Source: Thermomicrobiales bacterium (GTDB lineage: Bacteria > Chloroflexota > Chloroflexia > Thermomicrobiales > CADCWN01). From it: 60,369 nucleotides of DNA. Positions 17,465 through 25,857 of this stretch are shown here, one piece after another (the stretch's first letter is position 1; every line of letters begins with the position of its first letter). Both the position numbers and the translations under genes were made by a program. The notes beneath the pieces were generated by a model. The model was not told the origin of the DNA. It saw only the letters and a program-made list of their open reading frames with translations, and did no database searches. The stretch is taken from assembly GCA_030446685.1 (NCBI GenBank), contig JAUJMV010000009.1, forward strand, positions 123,251 through 183,619, written 5' to 3'.

Positions 17465-18211
17465 ATGCCGGAAGCGCTGTACGACGAAATCGCCGCGTGG
17501 TACGACGCCAGCGTGCGCGGCGGATCGCTCCTGACCGACCTGGCCCTGCACAGCCTGCTCGAGCTGATCGGCGACGCGGCCGACCGGCAAATCTGCGACC
17601 TGGCCTGTGGGCAGGGCCTGGTGGCGCGGGAACTGGCCCGGCGCGGGGCGCGGGTGACCGGTATCGACCTCTCCGCGAAGCTCCTCGAAATCGCCCGACG
17701 CGACGAGGCGAACGAACCGCTCGGCATCAGTTACCAGCGGGATGACGCGCAGGCGCTCGCCACGATCGGCGGGGTCCAGTTTGATGGTGTGGCCTGCAAC
17801 CTGGCGCTGATGGACATCCCGGATCTAGCGGCCTGCCTTCGCTCCGCGGCGCGGGTTGTCCGGCCGGGCGGCTGGTTCGTCTTCTCGATCACTCATCCCT
17901 GCTTCCAGACCCCGTCCTCGGGGTGGCGGTCGGACGATGCTGACGGGCCGGGGCGTATCGTTCGTGGGTATTTCGTGGAAGGACACTGGCGATCGGACAA
18001 CCCGGACGGCGTGCGCGGCAGGGTCGGCGCCTACCACCGCACGCTCGGCACGTACCTGAACACCCTGGCGGATGCCGGGTTCGCGCTGGAACGCCTGATC
18101 GAGCCACAGATTACGGGTGTGCTCGCCGAACGCATGCCCGACCACCATGAAGTTCCGGTGCTCCTCGCCGTACGCGCACGGCGCGTGCGCGCAGCAGGCG
18201 ATGCGGTATGA
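17465..18211 (+). CDS. Class I SAM-dependent methyltransferase
   Basis: 248 residues from ATG at 17465. The Rossmann-type SAM site is clear: motif I ICDLACGQGLVARELA (about residues 43-58), acidic end of strand 2 in VTGIDLSAKLLEIA, motif II region DDAQAL, and post-II FDGVACNLALMDIPDL. The Methyltransf_11/25 layout continues with RVVRPGGWFVFSITHPCF. The substrate is unknown; members of this group often methylate small molecules. The stop codon overlaps the ATG of the Nudix gene (ATGA), so the two are translationally coupled. Confidence 0.88.
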   Translation: MPEALYDEIAAWYDASVRGGSLLTDLALHSLLELIGDAADRQICDLACGQGLVARELARRGARVTGIDLSAKLLEIARRDEANEPLGISYQRDDAQALATIGGVQFDGVACNLALMDIPDLAACLRSAARVVRPGGWFVFSITHPCFQTPSSGWRSDDADGPGRIVRGYFVEGHWRSDNPDGVRGRVGAYHRTLGTYLNTLADAGFALERLIEPQITGVLAERMPDHHEVPVLLAVRARRVRAAGDAV

Positions 18212-18699
18212 AGGCGAACTCCGGTCCCGCGCGATCCAATGGGGATAGCGGAAACCGCCATGCGATGACCGAACGTTGCACCCTGCCCGTCGCCGTGCAT
18301 CTCTTCCTGCTGCGCGACCGCCAGGTGCTGCTCGCCAGGCGCCGCAACACCGGCTATGCCGACGGCCAGTACAGCGTCGTCGCCGGACACCTCGACGGCG
18401 GCGAGGAGGTGCGCGCCGCCGCCGTCCGCGAGGCGCGCGAGGAGGCCGGCATCGCCGTCGCGCCCGCCGACCTCGCGATCGTCGGCGTGATGCATCGCCG
18501 CGAAGGCGACGAGCGGATCGACTTCTTCGTCGCCGCGACGCGCTGGTCGGGCGCGATCGTCAACGCCGAGCCGCACAAGTGCGACGACCTCGCGTGGTAT
18601 CCTCTCGATCGCCTGCCGGGCAACGTCATCCCCTACATCCGGCGCGCGTTGGAGAACTACCGGCGGGGTATCTGGTTCGACAGTTTCGGCTGGGGCTGA
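18208..18699 (+). CDS. Nudix hydrolase
   Basis: 163 residues if the ATG at 18208 that overlaps the upstream stop is used; an internal ATG at 18265 would give 144. The Nudix box GX5EX7REUXEEXGU is perfect at GHLDGGEE...REAREEAGI. Nudix enzymes cleave nucleoside diphosphates linked to another moiety and need magnesium held by the box glutamates. The C-terminal phrase DLAWYPLDRLPGNVIPYIR is common in the housecleaning (MutT-like) members. Coupling to a methyltransferase gives no firm hint of substrate. Confidence 0.92.
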   Translation: MKANSGPARSNGDSGNRHAMTERCTLPVAVHLFLLRDRQVLLARRRNTGYADGQYSVVAGHLDGGEEVRAAAVREAREEAGIAVAPADLAIVGVMHRREGDERIDFFVAATRWSGAIVNAEPHKCDDLAWYPLDRLPGNVIPYIRRALENYRRGIWFDSFGWG

Positions 18700-18831
18700 C
18701 GGCGAGGCCCGCGGGCCGGGGGACGATCGATCAGGTGGTGAAGGTCACGCCGCACCCTGCCCCCGCCGGTTGTCCGCGCCGACGCGGGCGGGGGCGGCGC
18801 GGCCGGCTGCCGTATACAGAGGGAGGGATGC

Positions 18832-19764
18832 ATGTCGGGGCGCGCGGACGGCGCGAACGTGTTGATCCTCGGGGGCAGCGGGTTCCTGAGCGGGACCGTC
18901 GCGGCCAGGGCCATCGGCCAGGGACACCGCGTCTGGACACTGACGCGCGGCCAGCGCCCGCTGCCCGCCGGCGTCACCGGCCTGGTCGCGGATCGGCACG
19001 ACGCGGCGGCGTTCACGCGCGCGGTTGCCGGCGCGGGGACGGCCTGGGATCTGGTCATCGACTGCATCGCCTTCGGGCCGGACGACATCCGGCAGGATAT
19101 CGCCGTGTTCCGGTCGCTGGCCCGGCACCTGGTCTTCGTCTCGACCGACTTCGTCTACGACCCGGCCGGTCGCCGCTTCCCGCAGGGCGAGGAGTCCGAC
19201 CGCTACCTCACGAACGGCTACGGCGGCGGGAAACGGGCCGGCGAACTCGCCCTGCTCGACGGCGACCTCGGCCACCGGCTCGGCGCTCCGGCCTGGACGA
19301 TTGTCCGGCCCGGCCACATCTACGGCCCCGGCTCACGCCTCGGCTGCCTGCCGCTGCACAGCCGCGATCCCCAATTACTCGACCGGCTCAGGGCGGGCGA
19401 ACCGCTCCGGCTGGTCGGCGGCGGGCATTTCCTGCAACAGCCGGTCCTCGCCCGCGATCTGGCCGATTTGCTCCTGAGTTTCCACGGCAACCCCCGTACC
19501 TACGGACAGATTTTCTGCGTCGCCGGGCCGGAGATCGTCGAGTCGCGCGAGTATTACCGGATTGTTGCCGATCTTCTCGATGTGGGCCTGACGATCGAGG
19601 AAGTGCCGGTCGGCGATCACCTGGCGGCGCACCCGGAGGCCACCCCATTCCTCTGCCACCGCATCTACGATCTGGCGAAATTGCGCGCCAGCGGCGCCGC
19701 CGTGCCGCGCACGCCGCTGGTGACGGGGCTGGGCGAGCAGATCGCCAGCCTGCTCGACGCATGA
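18832..19764 (+). CDS. Extended SDR, NAD-dependent epimerase/dehydratase-like
   Basis: 310 residues from ATG at 18832, with GAGGGAGG a few bases upstream. The nucleotide-binding motif GGSGFLSG is at about residues 14-21. The catalytic Tyr-x3-Lys is represented by Y-G-G-G-K in TNGYGGGKRAGE, preceded by VFVSTDFVYDP. These features match the isomerase/epimerase branch of extended SDRs, which act on NDP-sugars or similar compounds. The glycine-rich spacing after the tyrosine (YGGGK) is like plant CSP41/bacterial relatives rather than classical GalE, so activity on a sugar nucleotide is not certain. A terminator-like hairpin follows the stop directly. Confidence 0.85.
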   Translation: MSGRADGANVLILGGSGFLSGTVAARAIGQGHRVWTLTRGQRPLPAGVTGLVADRHDAAAFTRAVAGAGTAWDLVIDCIAFGPDDIRQDIAVFRSLARHLVFVSTDFVYDPAGRRFPQGEESDRYLTNGYGGGKRAGELALLDGDLGHRLGAPAWTIVRPGHIYGPGSRLGCLPLHSRDPQLLDRLRAGEPLRLVGGGHFLQQPVLARDLADLLLSFHGNPRTYGQIFCVAGPEIVESREYYRIVADLLDVGLTIEEVPVGDHLAAHPEATPFLCHRIYDLAKLRASGAAVPRTPLVTGLGEQIASLLDA

Positions 19765-19798
19765 ACGCCCGGCCCCCCGCCACGGCGGGCCGGGCGTT
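19764..19798. terminator. Hairpin after the SDR gene
   Basis: A perfect 12-bp stem (AACGCCCGGCCC / GGGCCGGGCGTT) with an 11-base loop overlaps the last base of the SDR stop codon. There is no T-tract beyond TT. It lies between converging genes and can serve both. Confidence 0.6.
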
Positions 19799-19823
19799 GC
19801 TCCTCACGGCCTTGCGCCCGCCC

Positions 19824-20072
19824 CTACCGGACGTTGCCCAGGGTGTAACCGGCAATGAAGGCCCGCCAGCACGCCGCCTTCAACTGGTTGACCACCAGGG
19901 GGGTGTGCGTCGAGCGGGTACAGAGGGTCCCCAGATAGGCGTCCCACTCCGCCTCGAAGTCGGCCTGCATCTGCACCGTCGCCAACTTGTCGAGTGGGAT
20001 TGCCCATCCGCCCGACCTGTCCCCCCCATCCAGGCCATGCCCCAGCCCGCCTGCCTGTTGCTCGAAGGTCAT
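19824..20072 (-). CDS. Small hypothetical protein (82 aa)
   Basis: ATG at 20072 has GGAGG eight bases upstream, a good initiation region. The product MTFEQQAGGLGHGLDGG... continues with an amphipathic region (DKLATVQMQADFEAEWDAYLG) and a hydrophobic C-terminal helix (LKAACWRAFIAGYTLG). I do not recognise it. It is convergent with the SDR gene and divergent from the MerR-like regulator, and is probably transcribed alone. Confidence 0.55.
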   Translation of the reverse strand: MTFEQQAGGLGHGLDGGDRSGGWAIPLDKLATVQMQADFEAEWDAYLGTLCTRSTHTPLVVNQLKAACWRAFIAGYTLGNVR

Positions 20073-20228
20073 CAGCGCCCCCTCCGCCTAGCCGTCCGAC
20101 CGCCACCGTCCCCGAATCCGCCGCATCGGCGCTCACCGTCGCCGGGGCAATCGCGGGGCGCGATATGCCACCAAGTACACCACGGCTCCTGTTATGCAAG
20201 ACGGCTGCCACGGTGGGAAGTTGGCGCT

Positions 20229-20257
20229 TTGCCGCCCATCTGTCGATACGATATACT
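20229..20257 (+). promoter_or_regulatory. Putative promoter for the MerR-like gene
   Basis: TTGCCG (20229-20234) and TATACT (20252-20257) are separated by 17 bases. The -10 box is good, the -35 fair. It would give a leader of about 185 bases before the GTG start at 20447. Confidence 0.5.
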
Positions 20258-20446
20258 GTAAGCGGGATGGGAGAGAACCTGCCGAGCGTGTCCGAATCCA
20301 CCACCTACCCCGACGGGTACCCGCTCGCGGCGTATCACCGGCGCCGGGAGGGGCGGGATGAGGGCGTTGGCGCACCCTACAGCCCCCACTTGTGCGGATT
20401 GGGCGTGCGAGATGCCGAGATGGACGACGATGTGAAAGGAGGTAGT

Positions 20447-20905
20447 GTGCCTGACACCCCCCTGACCCCCCCGAACCGCGGCGCGTTGTGGTCCAGCCTG
20501 GCGCTGACGAAGAGCCAGCTCGCCGACCTCTGCGGGCTGACGACGCGGCAGATCGGCCACTGGACCAGCCAGGGCTATATCGCCGCCGCCAAGCACGACC
20601 CGGAACGCTACAACGGCGAAGCGATCGACATGTGCGTCCTGATCAAGCAGGGGCTCAATGGCGGGCTGCCCCTGCGACGGGCGGTGGCGCTGGCCCGGGT
20701 CTACAAGGCCGACGAGCTGGCGCGGCAGCCCGGCATGGGCGCGATCGTCCCGCCATCACTGCTCGACATCCGCCAGCGGCTGCGCGGCGCCAGGGCGTCG
20801 CTCCAGGCCGTCCTGGAGGCGGTCGAGCCGCTGGTGCCGGACTACCCCGAGCTGGCGCCGGTCGCGGACGATGCCGAGGGTGACGTCGAACTGGCCGGCG
20901 AGTAG
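20447..20905 (+). CDS. MerR-like helix-turn-helix regulator
   Basis: 152 residues. The start is taken as GTG at 20447 because the perfect anti-16S complement AAAGGAGGT ends a few bases before it; the longer upstream frame is low-complexity. A winged-helix HTH is seen at about residues 20-90: LTKSQLADLCGLTTRQIGHWTSQGYI matches the MerR recognition helix with its W/Y-x2-xG-x-I turn, followed by YNGEAIDMCVLIKQGLNGGLPLRRAVALA. A coiled-coil or helical tail (SLLDIRQRLRGARASLQAVLEAV) would dimerise. There are no effector-binding cysteines. The target is unknown; an IS5 element sits immediately downstream. Confidence 0.8.
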   Translation: MPDTPLTPPNRGALWSSLALTKSQLADLCGLTTRQIGHWTSQGYIAAAKHDPERYNGEAIDMCVLIKQGLNGGLPLRRAVALARVYKADELARQPGMGAIVPPSLLDIRQRLRGARASLQAVLEAVEPLVPDYPELAPVADDAEGDVELAGE

Positions 20906-20954
20906 GCGCGCGGCGCGGCCCTGCGATCGGTGGCGCTATCGCGCGCTGATCGCT

Positions 20955-21795
20955 AGAGTCAGTTATGCACTTGGGTGGGGGGCGTCTATCCTTGCGCCAC
21001 TGAAGGAGGCGAGGATGGAGGCCGCGACCCGCAAGCCGTACCCGAGCGACGTGAGCGACGAGGAGCGGCACTTCGTGCTGCCGTACCTGACGCTGATGCG
21101 GCCCGACGCGCCGCCGCGGCGGCACGACCTGCGCGAGGGCTTCGACGCGCTGCGCTGGCTGGTGCGGACCGGGGCGCGGTGGGCGTACCTGCCGCACGAG
21201 TTCCCCGCCTGGACCGCCGTCTACCAGCAGGCGCGGCGCTGGATCGCCGCGGGCGTGTTCGAGGCGATGACCCACGACCCGCGGGCGCTCCTGCGGGCGG
21301 CGGCGGGCCGCGAGCCCGCGCCCACCGCCGTGATCCTCGACAGCCGCACCCTCCAATCGACGCCGATGAGCGGCGGGCGGGCCGCCTACGACGGGGCCGA
21401 GCGCCGGCGCGGCAGCAAGATCCACGTCGCGGTGGACACCCTCGGGCACCTGCTCGCCCTGCGCGTCACCCCCGCCGACGCCCAGGACCGCGCTCAGGTC
21501 GCCGCTCTGCTCGCGGAGGTTCAGGAGGTCACCGACAACCGCGTCGAGGTCGCCTCTGTCGACCAGGGCTACACCGGGGAGGCCCCGGCCGCCGAGGCGG
21601 CGCAACGCGGCTTCGTGCCCCTCCCGCGCAGGTGGGTCGTCGAGCGCTCCTTCGCCTGGCTCGCCAAGTTCCGACGGCTGGCGCGCGACGACGAACGGGT
21701 GCCGCAGGTGCTGGCGGGCCTCCACCTCCTCGCCCTCGTCTGCCTCCTCCTCGCCCGCCACCTCTCCCCCGTCGCCCAAGTCCAGAAGTGACTCT
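20955..21795 (+). mobile_element. IS5-family insertion sequence (IS427-like), complete ends
   Basis: Terminal inverted repeats: AGAGTCAGTTATGCACTTGGG at 20955-20975 and, read from the other end, AGAGTCACTTCTGGACTTGGG at 21795-21775, matching at 17 of 21 positions. The length is 841 bp, typical of the group. The transposase stop lies inside the right repeat. No target duplication is visible (left flank GCT, right flank CGG), so the insertion is old or followed rearrangement. Confidence 0.85.
21015..21791 (+). CDS. IS5-family DDE transposase, single ORF
   Basis: 258 residues from ATG at 21015, with GGAGG five bases upstream. The DDE triad is present: D in VILDSRTLQSTP, D in VASVDQGYTGE, and E in PRRWVVERSFAWLAKFRRLARD. 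It catalyses cut-and-paste movement of its own element. The stretch between QGYTGE and FVPLPRRW is short; relatives usually have about 15 more residues there (a segment like HGI..VVKLP). The copy may therefore have a small in-frame deletion that could impair activity. Terminal repeats flank it on both sides. Confidence 0.9.
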   Translation: MEAATRKPYPSDVSDEERHFVLPYLTLMRPDAPPRRHDLREGFDALRWLVRTGARWAYLPHEFPAWTAVYQQARRWIAAGVFEAMTHDPRALLRAAAGREPAPTAVILDSRTLQSTPMSGGRAAYDGAERRRGSKIHVAVDTLGHLLALRVTPADAQDRAQVAALLAEVQEVTDNRVEVASVDQGYTGEAPAAEAAQRGFVPLPRRWVVERSFAWLAKFRRLARDDERVPQVLAGLHLLALVCLLLARHLSPVAQVQK

Positions 21796-21815
21796 CGGGA
21801 CCGACAAGCCGCGCT

Positions 21816-22253
21816 TTATTTGATCTGCTCCGCCAACTCGATAATTATCCCCTCCGGCCCGCGAACGTAGCAGAGCTTATAGCTGTCTTCGTAGTGTTGT
21901 ATCTCGCTGAAGATTTCCGTGCCGTTCTTTTTCAGTTTGGCAACAACCGCCTCGATATCTTCGACAGCTAAGGCAATATGCCGGATGCCCAGGGTATTCG
22001 CGAACGATGGCTGAATCCCTCGCTCATCCGCCGGCGTAGAGAACTTAATCAGCTCGATGCCGGCCTCGCCACCCGGCACCCGCAAGAACACAACCGTGTT
22101 TTTCACGCCATCGAGTCCGATGACCCGATCCACCCACGCCCCCGCTACATCCCCTTCCCCTTGTACTTCGAGCCCGAGCGCGAGGAAAAACGCTTTCGCG
22201 GCAGCAAGATCGTCCACGATGACGCCCACATGATCGATGCGATGGATCCTCAT
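21816..22253 (-). CDS. VOC-family protein (glyoxalase/dioxygenase fold)
   Basis: 145 residues from ATG at 22253 with GGAGG eight bases upstream. Two beta-alpha-beta-beta-beta modules are seen: HVGVIVDDLAAAKAFFLALG with metal-ligand-like His near residue 8, GIELIKF with Glu, IRHIALAVEDIEAVVAKLKKNG with His, and GIIIELAEQ with Glu. H-E-H-E is the usual ligand set of metal-dependent VOC proteins. The substrate is unknown. The gene has visibly lower GC and a different codon use from its neighbours, and lies beside the IS5 element, which suggests acquisition by transfer. Confidence 0.88.
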   Translation of the reverse strand: MRIHRIDHVGVIVDDLAAAKAFFLALGLEVQGEGDVAGAWVDRVIGLDGVKNTVVFLRVPGGEAGIELIKFSTPADERGIQPSFANTLGIRHIALAVEDIEAVVAKLKKNGTEIFSEIQHYEDSYKLCYVRGPEGIIIELAEQIK

Positions 22254-22418
22254 GTCTCATACCTCCTACTCCTAAAGAGTGTATAGAGGAGAAAAAGGAA
22301 AGTACAGGTCGTCGTCCAGCGGTCACAGTCACCCGTTCAGATTCGTCGGAGGGTTGACAGAGGCGGCGGCGCGCGAGCAGGCGGGTCGTCGCCACCAACT
22401 CTCGCAGAGGAGGAAACA

Positions 22419-22436
22419 ATGAACAAGTGGCTCTAG
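22419..22436 (+). pseudogene. Orphan gene start cut off by the inverted-repeat element
   Basis: A model ribosome binding site (GAGGAGGAAACA) leads into ATG AAC AAG TGG CTC TAG. The stop is formed by the left inverted repeat that begins at 22431. The start MNKWL of some gene appears to have been separated from its body by insertion or rearrangement. Confidence 0.45.
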
Positions 22437-23944
22437 TGGTCTGTCAGGGCTGATTTGCTGATCGCGTTGGCTGGCATTATGCTGCCCCGCACAAGCGGCG
22501 GGCGCGCGGGGAGGGGGGCGACATGGCGAGCGAGCTCACGGAGGCAATCGCGGCGATGCCGCTGAGCGACACCCACGAGCATCTCCACGCCGAGCGGCAC
22601 TACGTCGGGGACGGCCCGGACATCCTCCAGGCGATCTTCGACCATTATCTGCTCGCCGATCTCGTCGTCGCTGGGGCATCGGCCGAGGCGGTGGCGCGCT
22701 TGGTCGACGCCGGCGACCCCGACATCCGCGCGCGCTTCGCGGGCGTGCGCGACGCCTGGGAGGCCTGCCAGCAGACCGGCTTCGGCGAGGCGGCGCGCCT
22801 AATCGCCCGCGTGGTCTACGGCCTGGAGGAGATCACGCCGGACGGGCTGGAGGGCGCGACGGCGCGCCACGCCGCCCTGCGCCGGCCGGGCGAGCGCCTG
22901 CGCCTCCTGCGCGAGGTCGCGCGGCTCGATCATGTGCAGATCGACGATCCCGAGTGGGCCTGCCAGCCCGATCCCGCCGGCCCGGACTTCTTCCTCTACG
23001 ATCTCTCCTGGGCCCATTTCTGCGACGGTCGCCTCGAGCTGCCACAGCTCCACGACGAGACCGGGATCGCCGTCGCGACGCTCGCCGACCTGCGCGCGGC
23101 CTTCGCCGCGCTCTTCGCGCGCTACGGCCCGCTCGCGATCGCGGTGAAGTCGCAGCACGCCTACCGGCGCACCCTGCACTGGCGGGAGCGCACCGACGCC
23201 GAGGTCGCACCGGTCCTCGCGATGGTGCTGGCCGGGCAAGCACTGTCGGAAGAGGAGCGCCTCTGCCTCGGCGACTGGTGCTGGGCGCGCGGTGTCGAGC
23301 TCGCGATCGAGCACAACCTACCCTTCAAGCTGCACACCGGCTCTTACGCCGGCTATGGGCGGATGCCGATCGATCGTATCCGTGCGGGCCATCTCTGCGG
23401 CCTCCTCGCGCGCTATCCCGAGGCGCGTTTCGTCCTGCTGCACATCGCCTACCCGTACAGCGACGAACTGGTGGCCCTGGCGAAGCACTACCCGAATGTC
23501 TACGTCGATCTCTGCTGGGCCTGGAGCATCGATCCGTGGACGACGCGCGATTTCGTGCGGCGGATGATCCACGCCGTGCCGCTCAACAAGCTCTTCGCCT
23601 TCGGCGGCGACACGTTCTGGCCCGCCGCGTCGGTCGCCTATGCGGCGCAGGCGCGCGCGTGGCTGACGCGCGCCTTGCAGGCCGAGGTGGACGATCGGCT
23701 GCTGACCGAGCCCCAGGCGATCGCCGTCGCCGTGCGGCTGATGCAGACCAATCAGCGCGCGTGCTTCGATCTCGACGGCACGCGCGCCGCGATTCGCCGG
23801 GAGCTCGCGGGACGAGCCTGACGTGGGGTGCAGTCGCGGCCCGGGTCGCCGCGCGCACGGTCTACTGGCCCTGCACCACCGAGGACGCCCGCGTCAAGCG
23901 CACATGCCTCCGCCCAGCACATGACGCCTGACGGACCACTAGAG
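22431..23944. mobile_element. Amidohydrolase gene framed by 18-bp inverted repeats
   Basis: CTCTAGTGGTCTGTCAGG at 22431-22448 and CCTGACGGACCACTAGAG at 23927-23944 are inverted copies with one mismatch (17 of 18). The 1,514-bp interval contains one non-transposase gene. This is the structure expected for a passenger-carrying non-autonomous transposon, or for two solo ends of one IS type. The outermost bases CTCTAG/CTAGAG form a palindrome, and no target duplication can be separated from it. Confidence 0.6.
22523..23821 (+). CDS. Amidohydrolase-superfamily enzyme (uronate-isomerase/amidohydrolase-2 type)
   Basis: 432 residues from ATG at 22523. The first metal motif of the TIM barrel is DTHEHLH (H18, H20). 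Further ligands are plausible in FKLHTGSY, VLLHIAYPY and the late Asp in FAFGGDTFWP. The large helical segment between the first strand and the rest (WACQPDPAGPDFFLYDLSWAHF) recalls glucuronate isomerase relatives. It would act on a carbohydrate- or amide-like substrate using one divalent metal. There is no signal peptide. The gene stands alone between 18-bp inverted repeats, so it may have arrived as cargo. Confidence 0.8.
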   Translation: MASELTEAIAAMPLSDTHEHLHAERHYVGDGPDILQAIFDHYLLADLVVAGASAEAVARLVDAGDPDIRARFAGVRDAWEACQQTGFGEAARLIARVVYGLEEITPDGLEGATARHAALRRPGERLRLLREVARLDHVQIDDPEWACQPDPAGPDFFLYDLSWAHFCDGRLELPQLHDETGIAVATLADLRAAFAALFARYGPLAIAVKSQHAYRRTLHWRERTDAEVAPVLAMVLAGQALSEEERLCLGDWCWARGVELAIEHNLPFKLHTGSYAGYGRMPIDRIRAGHLCGLLARYPEARFVLLHIAYPYSDELVALAKHYPNVYVDLCWAWSIDPWTTRDFVRRMIHAVPLNKLFAFGGDTFWPAASVAYAAQARAWLTRALQAEVDDRLLTEPQAIAVAVRLMQTNQRACFDLDGTRAAIRRELAGRA

Positions 23945-23954
23945 GCCCCACGGC

Positions 23955-24041
23955 ATGGAGTGGCGGCGTGCCGCCCGCGCGATCAGCGCCGAACGCGACC
24001 GGCTGGATCTGGCGGTAATTCACCGGTTCCTCATGCCGTAC
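23955..24041 (+). pseudogene. N-terminal fragment of a GNAT acetyltransferase
   Basis: The phrase EWRRAARAISAERDRLDL followed by AVIHRFL is the N-terminal signature of a common small GNAT family (ISTDxxRLDLxxIHRFL). It breaks off into unrelated sequence and the end of the GH125 gene. It starts 11 bases outside the right inverted repeat, so the same event may have destroyed it. Confidence 0.55.
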
Positions 24042-24050
24042 CGCCCGCGG

Positions 24051-25409
24051 CTATGCCCCAGGCCCCACGGCCAGCGGGCTGCCGGGAACGGTCAGGCCGC
24101 AGTGGGCGAGGACGAACTCGCTGAAGAGGGCGTTGGCCCAGGCGAACCACGGGCGCGTGAAGCGGGCGGGATTATCGGCGTGGAACCCCTCGTGCATCAG
24201 GCCCGCGCCGGCGTCAGTGCGCGTGAAGAGATCCAGCAAACCCTCCCGCTCGGCGGGATCGGTCGCCGTCAGCCCCTGCATCGCCAGCGCCAGGTGCCAG
24301 ATGTAGCGCCGCGGCGTGTGCGGGCTGCCGATGCCGGCCGCCGCCCAGCCACGATAGAAGTGGGGGTTGTCCGGGCTGAGGACGAACCGCCGCGTGGCCG
24401 CGTAGACCGGATCCTCCCGGTCGACGTAGCCGAGGTACGGCAGCGACAGCAGGCTCGGGATGTTCGCGTCGTCCATCAGCAAGTGGTTCCCAAAGCCGTC
24501 GGTCTCGTAGGCGTAGATCCGGCCGTGGCGCGGGTGTTCGACGATCCCGTGCGCCCGGATGCCCGCGTCGATCTCGGTGGCCAGCCCCCGCGCGTCCGCC
24601 GCCAACCCCGCGTCGCCCAGGACCCCCGCGGCGATCTCCGCCACATAACCGAGGACCACCGTCGCGAACCCGTTGGCCGGCACCAGATAGCCGTAGCGGC
24701 AGGCGTCGTCGCTGGGGCGGAAGCCGGACCAGGTCATCCCGGTCGTCGCGGTCGGACTTCCCCGCCCCCGGCGCGCCAGCGTGTCCGAGCGCCAGCGGAA
24801 AGGGCGGCGGAAGCGGTAGCGCGACTCGGCCTCGTGGCGCTGCTCGCGCCGCCAGAGCGCGAGGATCGGCCCCACCGCCCGGCGGAACTCGTCGTCGAGG
24901 TGGTCGGTGCGCCCGGTCGCCCGCCAGAGCAGGTAGGCCAACTGGACCGGGTAGCAGAGCGAGTCGACCTCATACTTGCGCTCCCAGACCCATGGGCTGA
25001 GCGCCACCTTGACCCGGTCGCGCCGGTGCCCCCTGCCGTTCGGCGCCTCGTTGAAGGCGTTGGCGTAGGGGTCCTCCAGGATGTACCGCACCTGCCGCCG
25101 CACCACGCCGACCAGCAGCTCCGCCAGCTCGGGATCGGTCGCGGCGGGGATCAGGTAGGGGCGCACCTGGGCCGCGGAGTCGCGCAGCCACATCGCCGGG
25201 ATGTCGCCGGTGATCACGAAGGTCGTCCCGTCCGGCAGCCGTCGCATGGTCGTCAGGTAGGTGTTCGGGAAGCACCGCGCGAACTGGCGCGCGGTCGCCG
25301 GCCGGTTTGCCAGCCGCGCCGCCACCTCGTCGATCAGGCGCGTCAGGGAATCAGGTAAGCCTTGCACTTGGGACCCAATCCATTTTCCTATAAGGTGATG
25401 ACACCCCAC
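24051..25409 (-). CDS. Glycoside hydrolase family 125 protein (exo-alpha-1,6-mannosidase type)
   Basis: 452 residues, matching GH125 (formerly DUF1237) along its length. Family landmarks include CFPNTYLTTM, GDIPAMWLRDSAAQV, RVKVALSPWVWERKYEVDSLCYPVQLAY, GMTWSGFRPSDDACRYGYLVPANGFA, and LLMDDANIPSLLSLPYLG. The acidic residues in WLRDS and the C-terminal MHEGF lie in regions expected at the sugar site. Characterised members release mannose from alpha-1,6 linkages without metal. There is no secretion signal, so it may act on internalised oligosaccharides. The start is uncertain: GTG at 25409 or an internal GTG about 15 codons later. Confidence 0.9.
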   Translation of the reverse strand: MGCHHLIGKWIGSQVQGLPDSLTRLIDEVAARLANRPATARQFARCFPNTYLTTMRRLPDGTTFVITGDIPAMWLRDSAAQVRPYLIPAATDPELAELLVGVVRRQVRYILEDPYANAFNEAPNGRGHRRDRVKVALSPWVWERKYEVDSLCYPVQLAYLLWRATGRTDHLDDEFRRAVGPILALWRREQRHEAESRYRFRRPFRWRSDTLARRGRGSPTATTGMTWSGFRPSDDACRYGYLVPANGFATVVLGYVAEIAAGVLGDAGLAADARGLATEIDAGIRAHGIVEHPRHGRIYAYETDGFGNHLLMDDANIPSLLSLPYLGYVDREDPVYAATRRFVLSPDNPHFYRGWAAAGIGSPHTPRRYIWHLALAMQGLTATDPAEREGLLDLFTRTDAGAGLMHEGFHADNPARFTRPWFAWANALFSEFVLAHCGLTVPGSPLAVGPGA

Positions 25410-25418
25410 CTATTCAGA

Positions 25419-25857
25419 TTACCAACTGACCAAGGCGAGGTCGTCAATGTGTTTGAAGTGTTGATCGCGCGAGACCAGTGTTAACTGACACATGCCTCTC
25501 CAAATGTCACCCCTCAACAAGCCGCGATTGGCAATTGAGGCGATCCACACGCCGTCTGTCCATCTTTTCGAATTGGGCGTCCTTTCGCTCCGGAAGCCAT
25601 TCTTGATCTGCCCGTAGTGTCAAGCTGCCTGGGGCCAACGCTGTTACTATGTCACACCTGAGTACGCGGCTGGCGGTGGCAAGCGCTGTACGCGTGTTCA
25701 GTACGGCTCGACTTTCGTAGTACAACTCGCCCAGCGCAACACTCGGCACGAACGTCTCCACTGCCGTGGCGAGGATCTGGCCCAGCGACGCATCCTGCCT
25801 GAAGAGCGCAATGGCCGCATTGGTGTCGAGCAGCAGCCTACCACTCGTCGGAGTCAA
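25419..25857 (-). pseudogene. VapC-like PIN-domain toxin, frameshifted
   Basis: ATG at 25857 starts MTPTSGRLLLDTNAAIALFR with the first PIN acidic residue (D11). The frame is good to VPSVALGELYYES. After that the family pattern is found in other frames: GQIKNGFRS and DGVWIASIAN, then LTLVSRDQHFKHIDDLALVSW ending at TAA 25419-25421. So the complete PIN fold is recognisable over three frames but cannot be translated. An intact version would be a Mg-dependent RNase held in check by the antitoxin. GC is lower than in flanking genes. Confidence 0.75.

Noticed and set aside
20953..21798. Target-site duplication of the IS5 element
   Set aside because: Flanks read GCT on the left and CGG on the right; the CTA/CTAG typical of the group is present only on the left.
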